This document shows positions 8,785 through 17,326 of a DNA stretch of 38,081 nucleotides, piece after piece; the first letter of the stretch is position 1; every line of letters starts with the position of its first letter. Source of the stretch: Pandoraea sp. ASV26 (GTDB lineage: Bacteria; Pseudomonadota; Gammaproteobacteria; Burkholderiales; Burkholderiaceae). The notes beneath the pieces were generated by a model. It did no database searches. It saw only the letters and a list, made by a program, of their open reading frames with translations, and was not told where the DNA came from. The stretch covers positions 1 through 38,081 of the forward strand of contig NZ_JAELTP010000054.1 of NCBI RefSeq assembly GCF_016428915.1, written 5' to 3'. Position numbers and translations under genes: made by a program.

Positions 8785-9225
8785 ATGAGCGATCTTTTCT
8801 ACAGCACCGATCTGCTGGGCGAATTCGACCGCCTGCAACGGCAGATGACCAGCCTCTTTACAGGCTTTCCTGCAAGTCTGCGCGCCATGCGCACCGAAAC
8901 CTTTCCTCCGGTCAACATCGGCAGTACCGACGACAGCATCGAGATTGTCGCGTTCGCGCCAGGACTCGATCCGGCCGCGATCGACATCTTGATCGAGAAG
9001 GGTCTGCTCACCATCAGCGGCGAGCGCAAGCCGCCCGCACCGGCCGAAGGCAGCGAGGCACGCGTCTATGCCCGGGAACGTTTTATGGGGACTTTCCGGC
9101 GGGTAATCGAGTTGCCTCAGCACGCCGACCCGGACAAGGTCAAAGCGCGCTACACGAACGGTTGCCTGATGATTACCGTCGGGCGCTCCGAGGCATCGAA
9201 GCCACGGGCCATTTCCGTCCAGTAA
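8785..9225 (+). CDS. small heat-shock protein Hsp20 (first of pair)
   Basis: An ATP-independent holdase that binds unfolding proteins and hands them to DnaK or GroEL. The 146-aa protein has an alpha-crystallin domain from about residue 40 to 135 (PPVNIGSTDDSIEIVAFAPG, then ARYTNGCLMITV) and a C-terminal I-x-V anchor (AISVQ). The N-terminal MSDLFYSTDLLGEFDRLQRQ matches class A/IbpA-like proteins. AGGAG precedes the start but is buried in a hairpin. The second hsp20 gene starts 36 bases downstream, so the two are one operon that probably forms mixed oligomers. Confidence 0.95.
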   Translation: MSDLFYSTDLLGEFDRLQRQMTSLFTGFPASLRAMRTETFPPVNIGSTDDSIEIVAFAPGLDPAAIDILIEKGLLTISGERKPPAPAEGSEARVYARERFMGTFRRVIELPQHADPDKVKARYTNGCLMITVGRSEASKPRAISVQ

Positions 9226-9261
9226 GCGACTCGATACCGCAGAACGAACACGGAGAAGATC

Positions 9262-9681
9262 ATGAACGAGAACACCGAACTGACCACCCGCTCGTCGCGC
9301 GCCGAAGTCGTCGGCCGCGAGGCAGGAGAGACCGCCAAGCCGCTCACCCGCATCGCGCCCGCCGTCGATGTGTTCGAGGATAGTCACGGCATCACCCTGT
9401 ATGCCGATCTTCCCGGCGTGCCACGCGAGAAGCTCGACGTGCGGGTTCACGACGGCAATCTGAATATCGAGGCGGAGGCCGTCGTTCCAACGCCATCCGA
9501 CTTGCGCTTGCAGCACGGTGAAGTGCGTCACCCGCATTTCCGGCGCGCGTTCACGCTGAGCCCGGATTTTGACGTTTCGCGTATCGACGCACAGTTGCGC
9601 GACGGCGTGCTCAAGCTGACCATTCCGCGCCGCGAGGAAGCGAAGCCGAGACGCATCCAGGTCAACGTTGAACCCGCTTAA
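9262..9681 (+). CDS. small heat-shock protein Hsp20 (second of pair)
   Basis: A second alpha-crystallin holdase, 139 aa. The domain spans about residues 33-130: APAVDVFEDSHGITLYADLP, then FRRAFTLSPDFDVSRIDAQL and DGVLKLTIPRREEAKPRRIQ, with the family's A/D-G-V-L motif. GGAGA lies before ATG 9262. It differs clearly from its upstream partner (long acidic N-terminus, no I-x-I at the very end), as is usual for IbpA/IbpB-like pairs. No terminator is obvious after it. Confidence 0.95.
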   Translation: MNENTELTTRSSRAEVVGREAGETAKPLTRIAPAVDVFEDSHGITLYADLPGVPREKLDVRVHDGNLNIEAEAVVPTPSDLRLQHGEVRHPHFRRAFTLSPDFDVSRIDAQLRDGVLKLTIPRREEAKPRRIQVNVEPA

Positions 9682-9910
9682 GCGCTAACGGCTAAGGGCC
9701 AAGGGCCATAGACAAGCCTGACCGGACACGCGGCACATCCTGCGGGATTCGTGCCGCGTTCCCCGCTTCCACGAGGAAGGCACACGCGACTTCGGTCGAT
9801 GAGAAAACACGGCCCCGCCAACCTGGCATGCCCCCTTGACGCCGCCCCGCAGCGGGTCGCGCTCTACATCATGCCCCTGCTCACGGTTCCATTGTCTACA
9901 GGAGACGGAA

Positions 9911-10159
9911 ATGCTCAGTCCACACGAATTTGCGACCCTGATGCTGATCCGCCAGGCGCCGGACCAGCTCGACATGAAACGCGCCGAACTCGACGCACTG
10001 CTCGAACGCCAGCTTGTCAAACTGGATTCATCGGTGACTGGCAAGTGCTGCGCCCAACTCACCGAAAAGGGCAAGTCGTTACTGCGCAGGCTGCATCCGG
10101 ATAACGCATTGCGTTGGAGAACGAATCAAGCAGGATGCAACCGCCGCAGTCCTGCCTGA
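9911..10159 (+). CDS. small conserved-type protein, 82 aa
   Basis: A short protein starting MLSPHEFATLMLIRQAPDQL after a good ribosome site (GGAGACGG). The pattern of a short N-terminal helix, DMKRAELDALLERQLVKL, then TEKGKSLLRRL resembles small winged-helix-like proteins with a 'T-x-x-G' hairpin common in Burkholderiales genomes. I do not know its function. The last 20 residues look unlike the rest and may be a lineage-specific tail. It stands alone, 229 bases after the hsp20 pair. Confidence 0.6.
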   Translation: MLSPHEFATLMLIRQAPDQLDMKRAELDALLERQLVKLDSSVTGKCCAQLTEKGKSLLRRLHPDNALRWRTNQAGCNRRSPA

Positions 10160-10398
10160 CGTTTGGCCGCATATCGCGCCAGGCCGGCGATAAGCGCCTT
10201 CAGCATTTATGCCGGGCGCTCGCCGCCCCCCTCCCACCCTTACCGACAATCTCAGCATGTCCCAAAGATCACCGCGCGGGCCCGCGTCCGCGCGATCGGC
10301 CATCGAAGGCTGCGCGGGCCTATGGTGGCTGTGCCTCGAATCTTCCGCGCTCGATCGGAACGCCGTGGCTATCGCTTCGTCCATTGCCAAGCGATGCT

Positions 10399-10417
10399 CG
10401 TGAACATCATGTTCACG
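10399..10417. promoter_or_regulatory. perfect 19-bp palindromic operator
   Basis: CGTGAACAT-C-ATGTTCACG is perfectly symmetric around the central C. Such 9-base arms with a 1-base centre are typical of TetR-family operators. No TetR gene lies in the window and the controlled gene is not obvious. Confidence 0.55.
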
Positions 10418-10581
10418 TATCGGCGCCAGCGCAATTCAGCAGACGATTAAATTACCGTTGATTGGCTCGAACACAACGGTTGAGCCGCGTCATATCAAGC
10501 CAGAGAACGAATAACGATTTAGATTCAGTTTCACCCCTCAAAACCCATCGCATTTCGCCCGCAATCAGTGCATTTATTTGC

Positions 10582-10610
10582 TTGACGCGCCCAATTCCCA
10601 AGCGTACGAT
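10582..10610 (+). promoter_or_regulatory. orphan sigma70-type promoter
   Basis: TTGACG (10582-10587), a 17-base spacer and TACGAT (10605-10610) form a near-consensus promoter. The nearest annotated plus-strand gene is more than 600 bases away, so it drives either a long leader or an unannotated small RNA. Confidence 0.45.
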
Positions 10611-10998
10611 CCGCCACGAATCAATCATCAGGGGATGCCCCAATTGGACAGTTGCAGTTGCCCGTTACCGCTTGAACGGTAGATCCCGGCCCGACGTCCG
10701 TCCCTTTTTGGTCGCCGTCTCGCCGGAGTGCGAGAGGTGCACCGTGTCAATGCTCAGCCCATGAGCCGCGATGCTTCGCGGCGTGGCTGAAGACATGCAG
10801 TCCTTTCCCAGATCGCCCAATGCCTGACGTCCGCTCGCCTGCGCGAGCATGACGTTGCGCGCTCATACGTTTGCATGTCGCCGCACCGATCAGCGTATCG
10901 GGTGCGTCGTTGTGTGCTCGCGAAAACCGCCACTTGTGCGCCAGTTTCCCGGAGGCCATTCCCCGGGGACGGTCCGAGCTTTGCCTAAGGAGAAATCG

Positions 10999-11169
10999 AT
11001 GCCCGACCCTGACAGTTGTTTATGTCGGTCGACTGTCGCTGACAGAAAAGCTTTTCATAAACACATTGCCGCAAAAGTTTTTCCGGAGATTCCACGGAAT
11101 TGCCGGTATGCATTGCGTCGCGTGGCAAATCGCGATTTACGTTGCCGGATTGATTTCCGACTGACGTGA
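10999..11169 (+). CDS. possible 56-aa leader peptide before the efflux operon
   Basis: A short frame starting MPDPDSCLCRSTVADRKAFH with an excellent ribosome site (AAGGAG, 7 bases before ATG). Its amino-acid composition (many Arg and Cys) is not persuasive and I recognise no family. Inverted GACAGT/ACTGTC sequences lie in its first 40 bases. It may be a leader peptide or no gene at all. Confidence 0.2.
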   Translation: MPDPDSCLCRSTVADRKAFHKHIAAKVFPEIPRNCRYALRRVANRDLRCRIDFRLT

Positions 11170-11235
11170 CCCGACTCGTCTTTCACGTGAGCGCATTGCT
11201 TTTAATTCCCTCACGTGTAAAGAGAGATTCGGGAA

Positions 11236-12396
11236 ATGAAACATATCCGTCTATCGGGCGCAAACAAGCGCTTCGCCCTCGCCGGCCTCGGTGCGATCGC
11301 CACCCTCGCCCTGTGCATTCAGGCGGTGCGCTTGATGTCCACGACCGGCCACGCCGCCGCCAAGTCAGACGCCGGGCACGCCATCGTGCTGCGCGACGGC
11401 GACAAATACATCGTGCCGCCCGACTCCGAGCTACGCTCGCGACTCACCGTGGCCGCCGTGGGTCTGCGCGACGAGCCCCGCATGGTGCAACTGCCCGCCA
11501 CGGTCGAAGCCGATCCGGCGCGCACCGCCAATATCCTGCCCCCGGTCGCAGGCCGCATCGTCGAACTCAGGGTGCATCTGGGCGATCACGTCACCAAGGG
11601 CCAGCCGCTCGTGACCATCGACTCGGGCGATCTCGCTCAGGCGTGGGCCGACAACGACAAAGCCCGCGACGCCTTCAATCACGCCGGCACCACGCTCAGG
11701 CGCGTGCAGGGCCTGCGCGATGCCGGCGCCGGTGCCGCCAAGGATCTCGAACAGGCGCAAAGCGACTACACACAGGCACAAGCCGAACTCACGCGCACCG
11801 AGACACGTCTGCGCGGCATCGGTGCCGACGCCCGCACGCGGGGCCGTCAGCTCACGCTCGTGGCGCCCAGCGCCGGCACGATCACCGCCCTGTCCACGTC
11901 GCAAGGCGCCTTTGCCAACGACCTGACCGCCTCGCTCATGACCGTGTCGAATCTCGAGTCGGTCTGGGTGACGGCCAACGTGCCCGAGAGCAATGTGGCC
12001 ATGATTGCGAAGGGCCAGCCGGTCGACGTGGTGTTCCAGGCATACCCGGGACAGACGTGGCACGGCACGGTCAGCTTCGTAAGCGAAGTGCTCGACCCGG
12101 ACACGCGTCGCGCGAAAGTGCGCATTGCATTCCCCAACACCGACGCACGCCTGAAGCCGAACATGTTCGCCACGGCCACGTTCGCCGTGCCCCAGCAGCG
12201 CTCGGTGTTCGTGCCGAATTCCGCGCTCATCATGAACAACGACAGCACCGTGGTCTGGGTCGAGGTCGCCCCGTGGACGTTCGTCAAGCGTACGGTCCAG
12301 CCGGGCTATGGCGAGCCGGACGGTGCCCGTGTCGGCGCAGGACTCGCCGCCGGCGAGCGCATCGTCGTCAAGGGTGGGGTACTGCTCAATGATTAA
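11236..12396 (+). CDS. RND efflux periplasmic adaptor (membrane fusion protein)
   Basis: The 386-aa adaptor that joins the inner-membrane RND pump to the outer-membrane channel. An N-terminal signal/anchor is followed by the split biotinyl-lipoyl halves (ILPPVAGRIVELRVHLGDHV with VTKGQPLVTID, then LVAPSAGTITALSTSQGAFA), a helical hairpin between them (residues about 135-190), and the beta-barrel (LESVWVTANVPESNVAMIAK). The family is CzcB/CusB-like. It overlaps the pump gene by 8 bases (ATGATTAA), so translation is coupled. I see no Met- or His-rich metal-binding N-terminus, so substrate cannot be inferred from this protein. Confidence 0.93.
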   Translation: MKHIRLSGANKRFALAGLGAIATLALCIQAVRLMSTTGHAAAKSDAGHAIVLRDGDKYIVPPDSELRSRLTVAAVGLRDEPRMVQLPATVEADPARTANILPPVAGRIVELRVHLGDHVTKGQPLVTIDSGDLAQAWADNDKARDAFNHAGTTLRRVQGLRDAGAGAAKDLEQAQSDYTQAQAELTRTETRLRGIGADARTRGRQLTLVAPSAGTITALSTSQGAFANDLTASLMTVSNLESVWVTANVPESNVAMIAKGQPVDVVFQAYPGQTWHGTVSFVSEVLDPDTRRAKVRIAFPNTDARLKPNMFATATFAVPQQRSVFVPNSALIMNNDSTVVWVEVAPWTFVKRTVQPGYGEPDGARVGAGLAAGERIVVKGGVLLND

Positions 12397-15300
12397 TCGC
12401 CTCATCGCCTTCTGCCTGCGCAAGCGCATCGTCATCTGGGTGGTGGCGCTGCTGGTGGCCGCGTTCGGCTGGTATAGCTGGACGCAAATGGCTGTCGAAG
12501 CGTATCCCGACATCGGCGACGTGACCGCGCAGGTCTCCACCCAGGCGCCCGGCCTCGCGGCCGAGGAAATCGAACAGCAGATCACCGTGCCGCTCGAGCG
12601 CGCGCTGGGCGGCACGCCGGGTGTCGTCTCGATGCGCTCGTCGTCCACGTTCGGCCTCTCGCTCATCACACTCACATTCCGCGACGGGATCGACGACTAC
12701 TGGGCACGCCAGCGTATCAACGACCGCATCGCGGGCGTGACGCTGCCCTCGGGCATCACGCCGGCGCTCGATCCGGTCACCGGCCCGGCGGGCGAAATCT
12801 ATCGCTACACGCTCGAGTCGGACACCAAAAATCTGATGGAACTCTCCGAGCTTCAGCGCTGGGTCGTGATCCCGGCATTGCAACAGGTGCCCGGTGTGGT
12901 GAACGTCGACAACTTCGGCGGCTTCACCATGCAGTACCAGTTGGAGCTCGATCCGGTGCAGTTGCAGCGCTACGGCATCGGTCTGAACGACGTCACGACG
13001 GCCATCAACAACAACAGCGCCAACGCAGGCGGCAGCCGGATTTCGCGCGGCGAGCAGGGCTATGTGATTCGCGGCATCGGCATGGTGCATTCGCTCGACG
13101 ACCTCGGCAACATCGTGGTCACGCAGCGCAGCGGCGTGCCCGTGCTCGTGAAGGATCTGGGCCGGCTGACGTACAGCCATCAGGAACGCGAAGGGATTCT
13201 CGGCAAGAACCACAACCCCGACACGATCGAGGGCATCGTCGAGATGCTCAAGTATCAGAACCCGTCCGAAACGCTCAAGGGCGTGCATGCGAAGGTCGAC
13301 GAACTGCGCAAGCAACTCGAACCGCAGGGCGTGCGCATCGTGCCGTACATCGATCGCGACGATCTGGTGCAGAACACCATCCACAAGGTCGCGCACACCG
13401 TTGCGGAAGGCGTGGGGCTCGTGTGCATCGTGCTGATCCTGTTCCTCGGCAGCCCGCGCAGCGCCCTCATCGCCGCGGTCACGATTCCGATCGCGCTGGT
13501 GGCGGTGTTCATCATGATGCATTTCACGAACATGCCGGCGAACCTGTTCTCGCTCGGGGCCATCGACTTCGGCATCATCGTCGACGGGGCCATTGTCGTG
13601 ACGGAGTCGATTCTGCGACGGCGAGAAGCGATGCCCGAAGCCACGCTCAGCGAAGGCGACGTGCTCAGTGCGACCACGCAGGTCGCGCGTCCGATCCTGT
13701 TCGCCACGCTCATCATCATCACAGCCTACCTGCCCCTGTTCGCCTTCGAGCGCGCGGAAGCCAAGCTGTTCTCGCCAATGGCCTACACCGTGGCTTACGC
13801 GCTGGCCGGTGCGCTGCTATGCACGTTCATGCTGATTCCGGGTCTCGCCTACGTGGCGCTGCGCAAGCCGCGCAAGATGTTCCACAACGCGCCGCTGCTG
13901 CGCGCGCAAACGGCCTTCCAGCGCGGTCTCGACAAGCTGCTCTGCGCCCCGCGCACCGCCATCGCCGTCGGTGCATTGGCGCTCGCGGCCGTCGTGGCAC
14001 TGGGGGCGAGCACCGCGCGTGAATTCCTGCCGGATCTCGACGAGGGCGCCCTGTGGCTGCAAGTGCAGTTGCCCTCCGGGCTTTCGCTCGACAAGGCGAG
14101 CGACATGGCGGGTGAGCTGCGCACGGTACTGCTGAGCTTCCCCGAGGTCTCGTATGCCGTCACGCAACTGGGTCGCAGCGACAACCAGACCGACCCGTGG
14201 ACGCCCTCGCACATCGAAGCCCCCGTGGGCCTCAAGCCCTATGACACCTGGCCGCACGGCGAAACCAAGGCGGAATTCGTGCGACGTCTGAACGAGCGTC
14301 TCAAGCAGATTCCGGGCATGTCGATCGGTATCAGTCAGCCGATCATCGACGGCATCAACGACGCCGTGGGCGGCGCGCACAGCCCGCTCGTGATTCGCAT
14401 CATCGGTAACGACTTCAAGGAATTGCGCCGCATCGGCAACGAGGTCGTCGCATCGCTCAAGCAGGTGCGCGGCACGGCCGATGCGTCGATCTTCGAAGAG
14501 CCGCCGATTCCGCAGATTGTCGTGAACATCGATCGTGCTGCGGCCGCGCGTTACGGCATCAATGTGTCGGACATCACGAACCTGATCCAGACGGGCATTG
14601 GCGGCGCATCGGTCAGCCAGGTCTATGTCGGCGACCGGCAATACAGCGTGACGGTGCGGTTCCCGCCTGCCACGCGCAACCGCCCCGAAGCCCTCGGCAA
14701 CCTGTTCGTCAACGCCCCCGGGGGCGCGCAGATTCCGCTCTCCGCGCTGGCCAGCATTCGCTACCAGAGCGGCGAAGCCACCATCACGCACGAGATGAGC
14801 AAGCGCGAGCTGATCGTGCGCATCGACAATGCGGACCGGGGCCTGTCGGACTATCTGGCCGACGCGCAAAAGCGTATCGACGCGAACGTCAAATACGACC
14901 ACGACAAGTATCAACTCGTGTGGGGCGGCCAGTTCGAGAACCAGCAGCGGGCGCAGGCACGGCTCACGCTCATCATGGGGCTGGTGCTCGCGCTGATGCT
15001 GGTGTTCCTGTTCGCCGAATTCGGCAAGCTGCGTCAGGCGGCACTGATTCTGGGGGTGGTGCCGCTCGCCACGCTCGGTGGCCTCATCGCCCTGCGTCTC
15101 ACGGGCGAGACGTTGAACGTCGCGAGCGCGGTGGGCTTCATCGCACTCTTCGGGGTCGCGGTACAGAACGGCATCATCATGATCGCCAACATCAACCGGG
15201 TGCGTGCGGAAGGACTCGCGTTGCGCGACGCCGTGATCGCCGGGGCAGTGGAACGCTTCCGTCCGGTGCTGATGACGGCGACGGTCGCCACGGTCGGCAT

Positions 15301-15505
15301 GCTGCCCGCGGCCATGGCGATTGGCGTGGGCACCGACGTGCAGCGCGCACTGGCCACCGTGGTGGTCGGTGGCCTCATCGTGGCCACGCTGCTCACGCTG
15401 TTCATTTTGCCGACCTACTACTACCTGCTCGAACGTTACGTCGAGCAGCGCGCCGCGCGGCGTGCTGCTCACGGTGACGGGTCCGGCGAACCGGCACAGG
15501 TGTGA
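12389..15505 (+). CDS. HME-family RND efflux pump (CzcA-like)
   Basis: A 1038-aa inner-membrane proton antiporter of the heavy-metal-efflux RND family. ATG 12389 overlaps the adaptor stop and gives the canonical start MINRLIAFCLRKRIVIWVVA. TM4 carries LGAIDFGIIVDGAIVVTE (Asp393, Asp399, Glu406), the DFG...DGA...E signature of CzcA-type divalent-cation pumps rather than the CusA type. Two large periplasmic loops and twelve membrane segments are present, ending in LPTYYYLLERYVEQRAARRA. Gene order is adaptor-pump-channel. No metal-responsive regulator is adjacent on this strand. Substrate (Zn, Co, Cd, Ni or another) is not determinable from sequence alone. Confidence 0.95.
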   Translation: MINRLIAFCLRKRIVIWVVALLVAAFGWYSWTQMAVEAYPDIGDVTAQVSTQAPGLAAEEIEQQITVPLERALGGTPGVVSMRSSSTFGLSLITLTFRDGIDDYWARQRINDRIAGVTLPSGITPALDPVTGPAGEIYRYTLESDTKNLMELSELQRWVVIPALQQVPGVVNVDNFGGFTMQYQLELDPVQLQRYGIGLNDVTTAINNNSANAGGSRISRGEQGYVIRGIGMVHSLDDLGNIVVTQRSGVPVLVKDLGRLTYSHQEREGILGKNHNPDTIEGIVEMLKYQNPSETLKGVHAKVDELRKQLEPQGVRIVPYIDRDDLVQNTIHKVAHTVAEGVGLVCIVLILFLGSPRSALIAAVTIPIALVAVFIMMHFTNMPANLFSLGAIDFGIIVDGAIVVTESILRRREAMPEATLSEGDVLSATTQVARPILFATLIIITAYLPLFAFERAEAKLFSPMAYTVAYALAGALLCTFMLIPGLAYVALRKPRKMFHNAPLLRAQTAFQRGLDKLLCAPRTAIAVGALALAAVVALGASTAREFLPDLDEGALWLQVQLPSGLSLDKASDMAGELRTVLLSFPEVSYAVTQLGRSDNQTDPWTPSHIEAPVGLKPYDTWPHGETKAEFVRRLNERLKQIPGMSIGISQPIIDGINDAVGGAHSPLVIRIIGNDFKELRRIGNEVVASLKQVRGTADASIFEEPPIPQIVVNIDRAAAARYGINVSDITNLIQTGIGGASVSQVYVGDRQYSVTVRFPPATRNRPEALGNLFVNAPGGAQIPLSALASIRYQSGEATITHEMSKRELIVRIDNADRGLSDYLADAQKRIDANVKYDHDKYQLVWGGQFENQQRAQARLTLIMGLVLALMLVFLFAEFGKLRQAALILGVVPLATLGGLIALRLTGETLNVASAVGFIALFGVAVQNGIIMIANINRVRAEGLALRDAVIAGAVERFRPVLMTATVATVGMLPAAMAIGVGTDVQRALATVVVGGLIVATLLTLFILPTYYYLLERYVEQRAARRAAHGDGSGEPAQV

Positions 15506-15618
15506 GCATGCGTCACCGCCTCTCACGTCTGCCACTCATCCGGCGCCCTTGCTGCCCTGTCACCTCTACCCTGTGGCGTCGCGCAGCGAAGGCCGCGCGC
15601 ATCGCGGAGACCGTTGTC

Positions 15619-17148
15619 ATGATTCATCGTTACTTCCCGCCCCAAGGCGGCGTGGCCCTGGCCGCCCTGCTGTCGCTCGCCGGCTGTGCCGTCGGTCCCG
15701 ACTTCAAGACGCCCGAGGCGCCCGCAGGCGCCGGCTACACGGTCGACGCCTTGCCGGCCGGAACCGCCTCGGCACCGACCACGGGCGGCGCGGCGCAACG
15801 CTTCGTCGCGGGCATGGATATTCCTGCCCAGTGGTGGACGCTGTTTCACTCCCCCGAACTCGACGCCCTCGTGAACGAGGCGATGACGCGCAACCCGGAC
15901 ATGGACGCCGCACGCGCCGCGCTCAAAGCAGCGCATGAAGCCGTGCGCGTGCAGCAAGGCGACGACTTTCCTCAGGTGAGCGCGTCGTATTCGCCAACGC
16001 GTCAGCAGATCGCGGCGCCGCTCGCGAGCCCTGCCGCCAGTGGCACCGACCTGTACAACCTGCATACCGCGCAGGTATCGGTGTCGTACACGTTGGATCT
16101 GTTCGGTGCGAACCGCCGTCAGGTCGAATCGCTCGTCGCACAGGCCGACGCCCAGCGCTTCGCGCTCGAAGCCACCTATCTGACGCTCTCTAGCAATGTC
16201 GTCGCGGCGGCCATTCAGGAAGCGTCGTTGCGCGGCCAACTGGCGGCGACGCAGGAGATCGTGTCGCTGCAACAGCGCTCGCTCGACCTGCTGCATCGCC
16301 AATACGACCTCGGACAAGTCGCGCAGGCGGACGTGGCGGCGCAGGAGGCGTCGCTTGCGCAGGCGCAGGCCGCCATTCCTCCGCTGGAAAAGCAGCTTGC
16401 CCAACAACGCGACGCGCTGGCGCGACTGCTTGGGCGCATGCCGAACGAGCGCATCGACGCCACGTTCGACCTGAATCGTCTGCAATTGCCCGAAGCGTTG
16501 CCCGTGAGCCTGCCGTCGCAACTGGTCGAGCAACGGCCCGACGTGCGCGCGGCGCAGGCGCAATGGCATGCGGCCGGTGCTGCCGTGGGCGTAGCGGTTG
16601 CGGCGCGCTTGCCCAGCCTCACGCTGAGCGCGAACTATGGGGCGAGCGCCGAGATTGCGCGTGAGTTGTTCAGTCCCGGCACCGGCTTCTGGAGTCTGGC
16701 GGCCAACCTGACGCAGCCGATCTTTGCAGGCGGCGCACTGCTGCACAAGCAACGTGGCGCCGAAGCCGCTTACGAGCAGGCGGGTGCCCAGTATCGGGCG
16801 GCCGTGCTCACCGCCTTCCAGAACGTGGCCGACACGCTTCACGCCCTGCGCACCGACGCCGACGCGCTGCGCGCATCGCTTAACGCCGAGCAGGCCGCCA
16901 AACGCAGTCTCACGATCGCCCAGAAGCAGCTCGAACTGGGCGACATCAGCTATCTGACCCTGCTCAATGCACAGCAGACCTACCAGCAGACGCGCGTGGC
17001 GCTGGTGCAGGCGCAAGCCAACCGGTATGCGGATACGGTCGCGCTGTTCCAGGCCGTCGGCGGTGGTTGGTGGCATCGTGACGACATGAAGGCCGGCGCC
17101 ACGGCGGGCACGCCGCCGGTTGCCGCGTCACCGGCCCAAGCAGGCTGA
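15619..17148 (+). CDS. outer-membrane efflux lipoprotein (NodT/TolC family)
   Basis: The 509-aa channel of the tripartite pump. I start at ATG 15619 (GGAGA 8 bases upstream). The frame can be read back to GTG 15502, but only the shorter form gives a signal peptide with lipobox LAGC (Cys23) and the family opening CAVGPDFKTPEAP. The OEP repeats follow (PAQWWTLFHSPELDALVNEA, RPDVRAAQAQWHAAGAAVGV, GALLHKQRGAEAAYEQAGAQ). The C-terminal LELGDISYLTLLNAQQTYQQ is typical. It follows the pump by 113 bases and is surely part of the same efflux operon. Confidence 0.94.
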   Translation: MIHRYFPPQGGVALAALLSLAGCAVGPDFKTPEAPAGAGYTVDALPAGTASAPTTGGAAQRFVAGMDIPAQWWTLFHSPELDALVNEAMTRNPDMDAARAALKAAHEAVRVQQGDDFPQVSASYSPTRQQIAAPLASPAASGTDLYNLHTAQVSVSYTLDLFGANRRQVESLVAQADAQRFALEATYLTLSSNVVAAAIQEASLRGQLAATQEIVSLQQRSLDLLHRQYDLGQVAQADVAAQEASLAQAQAAIPPLEKQLAQQRDALARLLGRMPNERIDATFDLNRLQLPEALPVSLPSQLVEQRPDVRAAQAQWHAAGAAVGVAVAARLPSLTLSANYGASAEIARELFSPGTGFWSLAANLTQPIFAGGALLHKQRGAEAAYEQAGAQYRAAVLTAFQNVADTLHALRTDADALRASLNAEQAAKRSLTIAQKQLELGDISYLTLLNAQQTYQQTRVALVQAQANRYADTVALFQAVGGGWWHRDDMKAGATAGTPPVAASPAQAG

Positions 17149-17326
17149 AGTCGCACAGCCGCATGGCTGCACAACGCTCTGCCGCGATCGTCGGCAGTCG
17201 TCTCGCCCGCTCTCGCCATCACGGCGCGAGCGGGCGGGTTCCCGAGGCAGGTTCCGCGCCGTGCAGCGAACCCGTCACGCAGAGCCGGTACAATTGCGGG
17301 AAAAATACCTCCGGCAATCACTTGCG

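Larger units (their letters stand above)
10160..10998. other. about 0.8 kb without a convincing gene
   Basis: All reading frames here lack coding-like composition and recognisable motifs. The interval holds a perfect 19-bp palindrome (10399-10417), a strong sigma70-type promoter (10582-10610) and a small hairpin (TACCG-CTTGAA-CGGTA near 10664-10681). It may be a decayed gene or regulatory DNA, possibly with a small RNA. Confidence 0.5.

Noticed and set aside
10462-10764. Reading frame of 100 codons in the gene-free kilobase
   Set aside because: No ribosome site, no family resemblance, atypical residue use; a promoter lies inside it.
13817-15535. Long minus-strand frame of 572 codons opposite the RND pump, and similar ones at 12386-13522 and 15523-17076
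   Set aside because: Shadows of the efflux genes in the opposite strand, without motifs or ribosome sites.
15502-15618. Upstream GTG/ATG starts for the efflux channel gene
   Set aside because: They add about 39 residues that precede and spoil the lipoprotein signal; ATG 15619 has the ribosome site and correct signal peptide.
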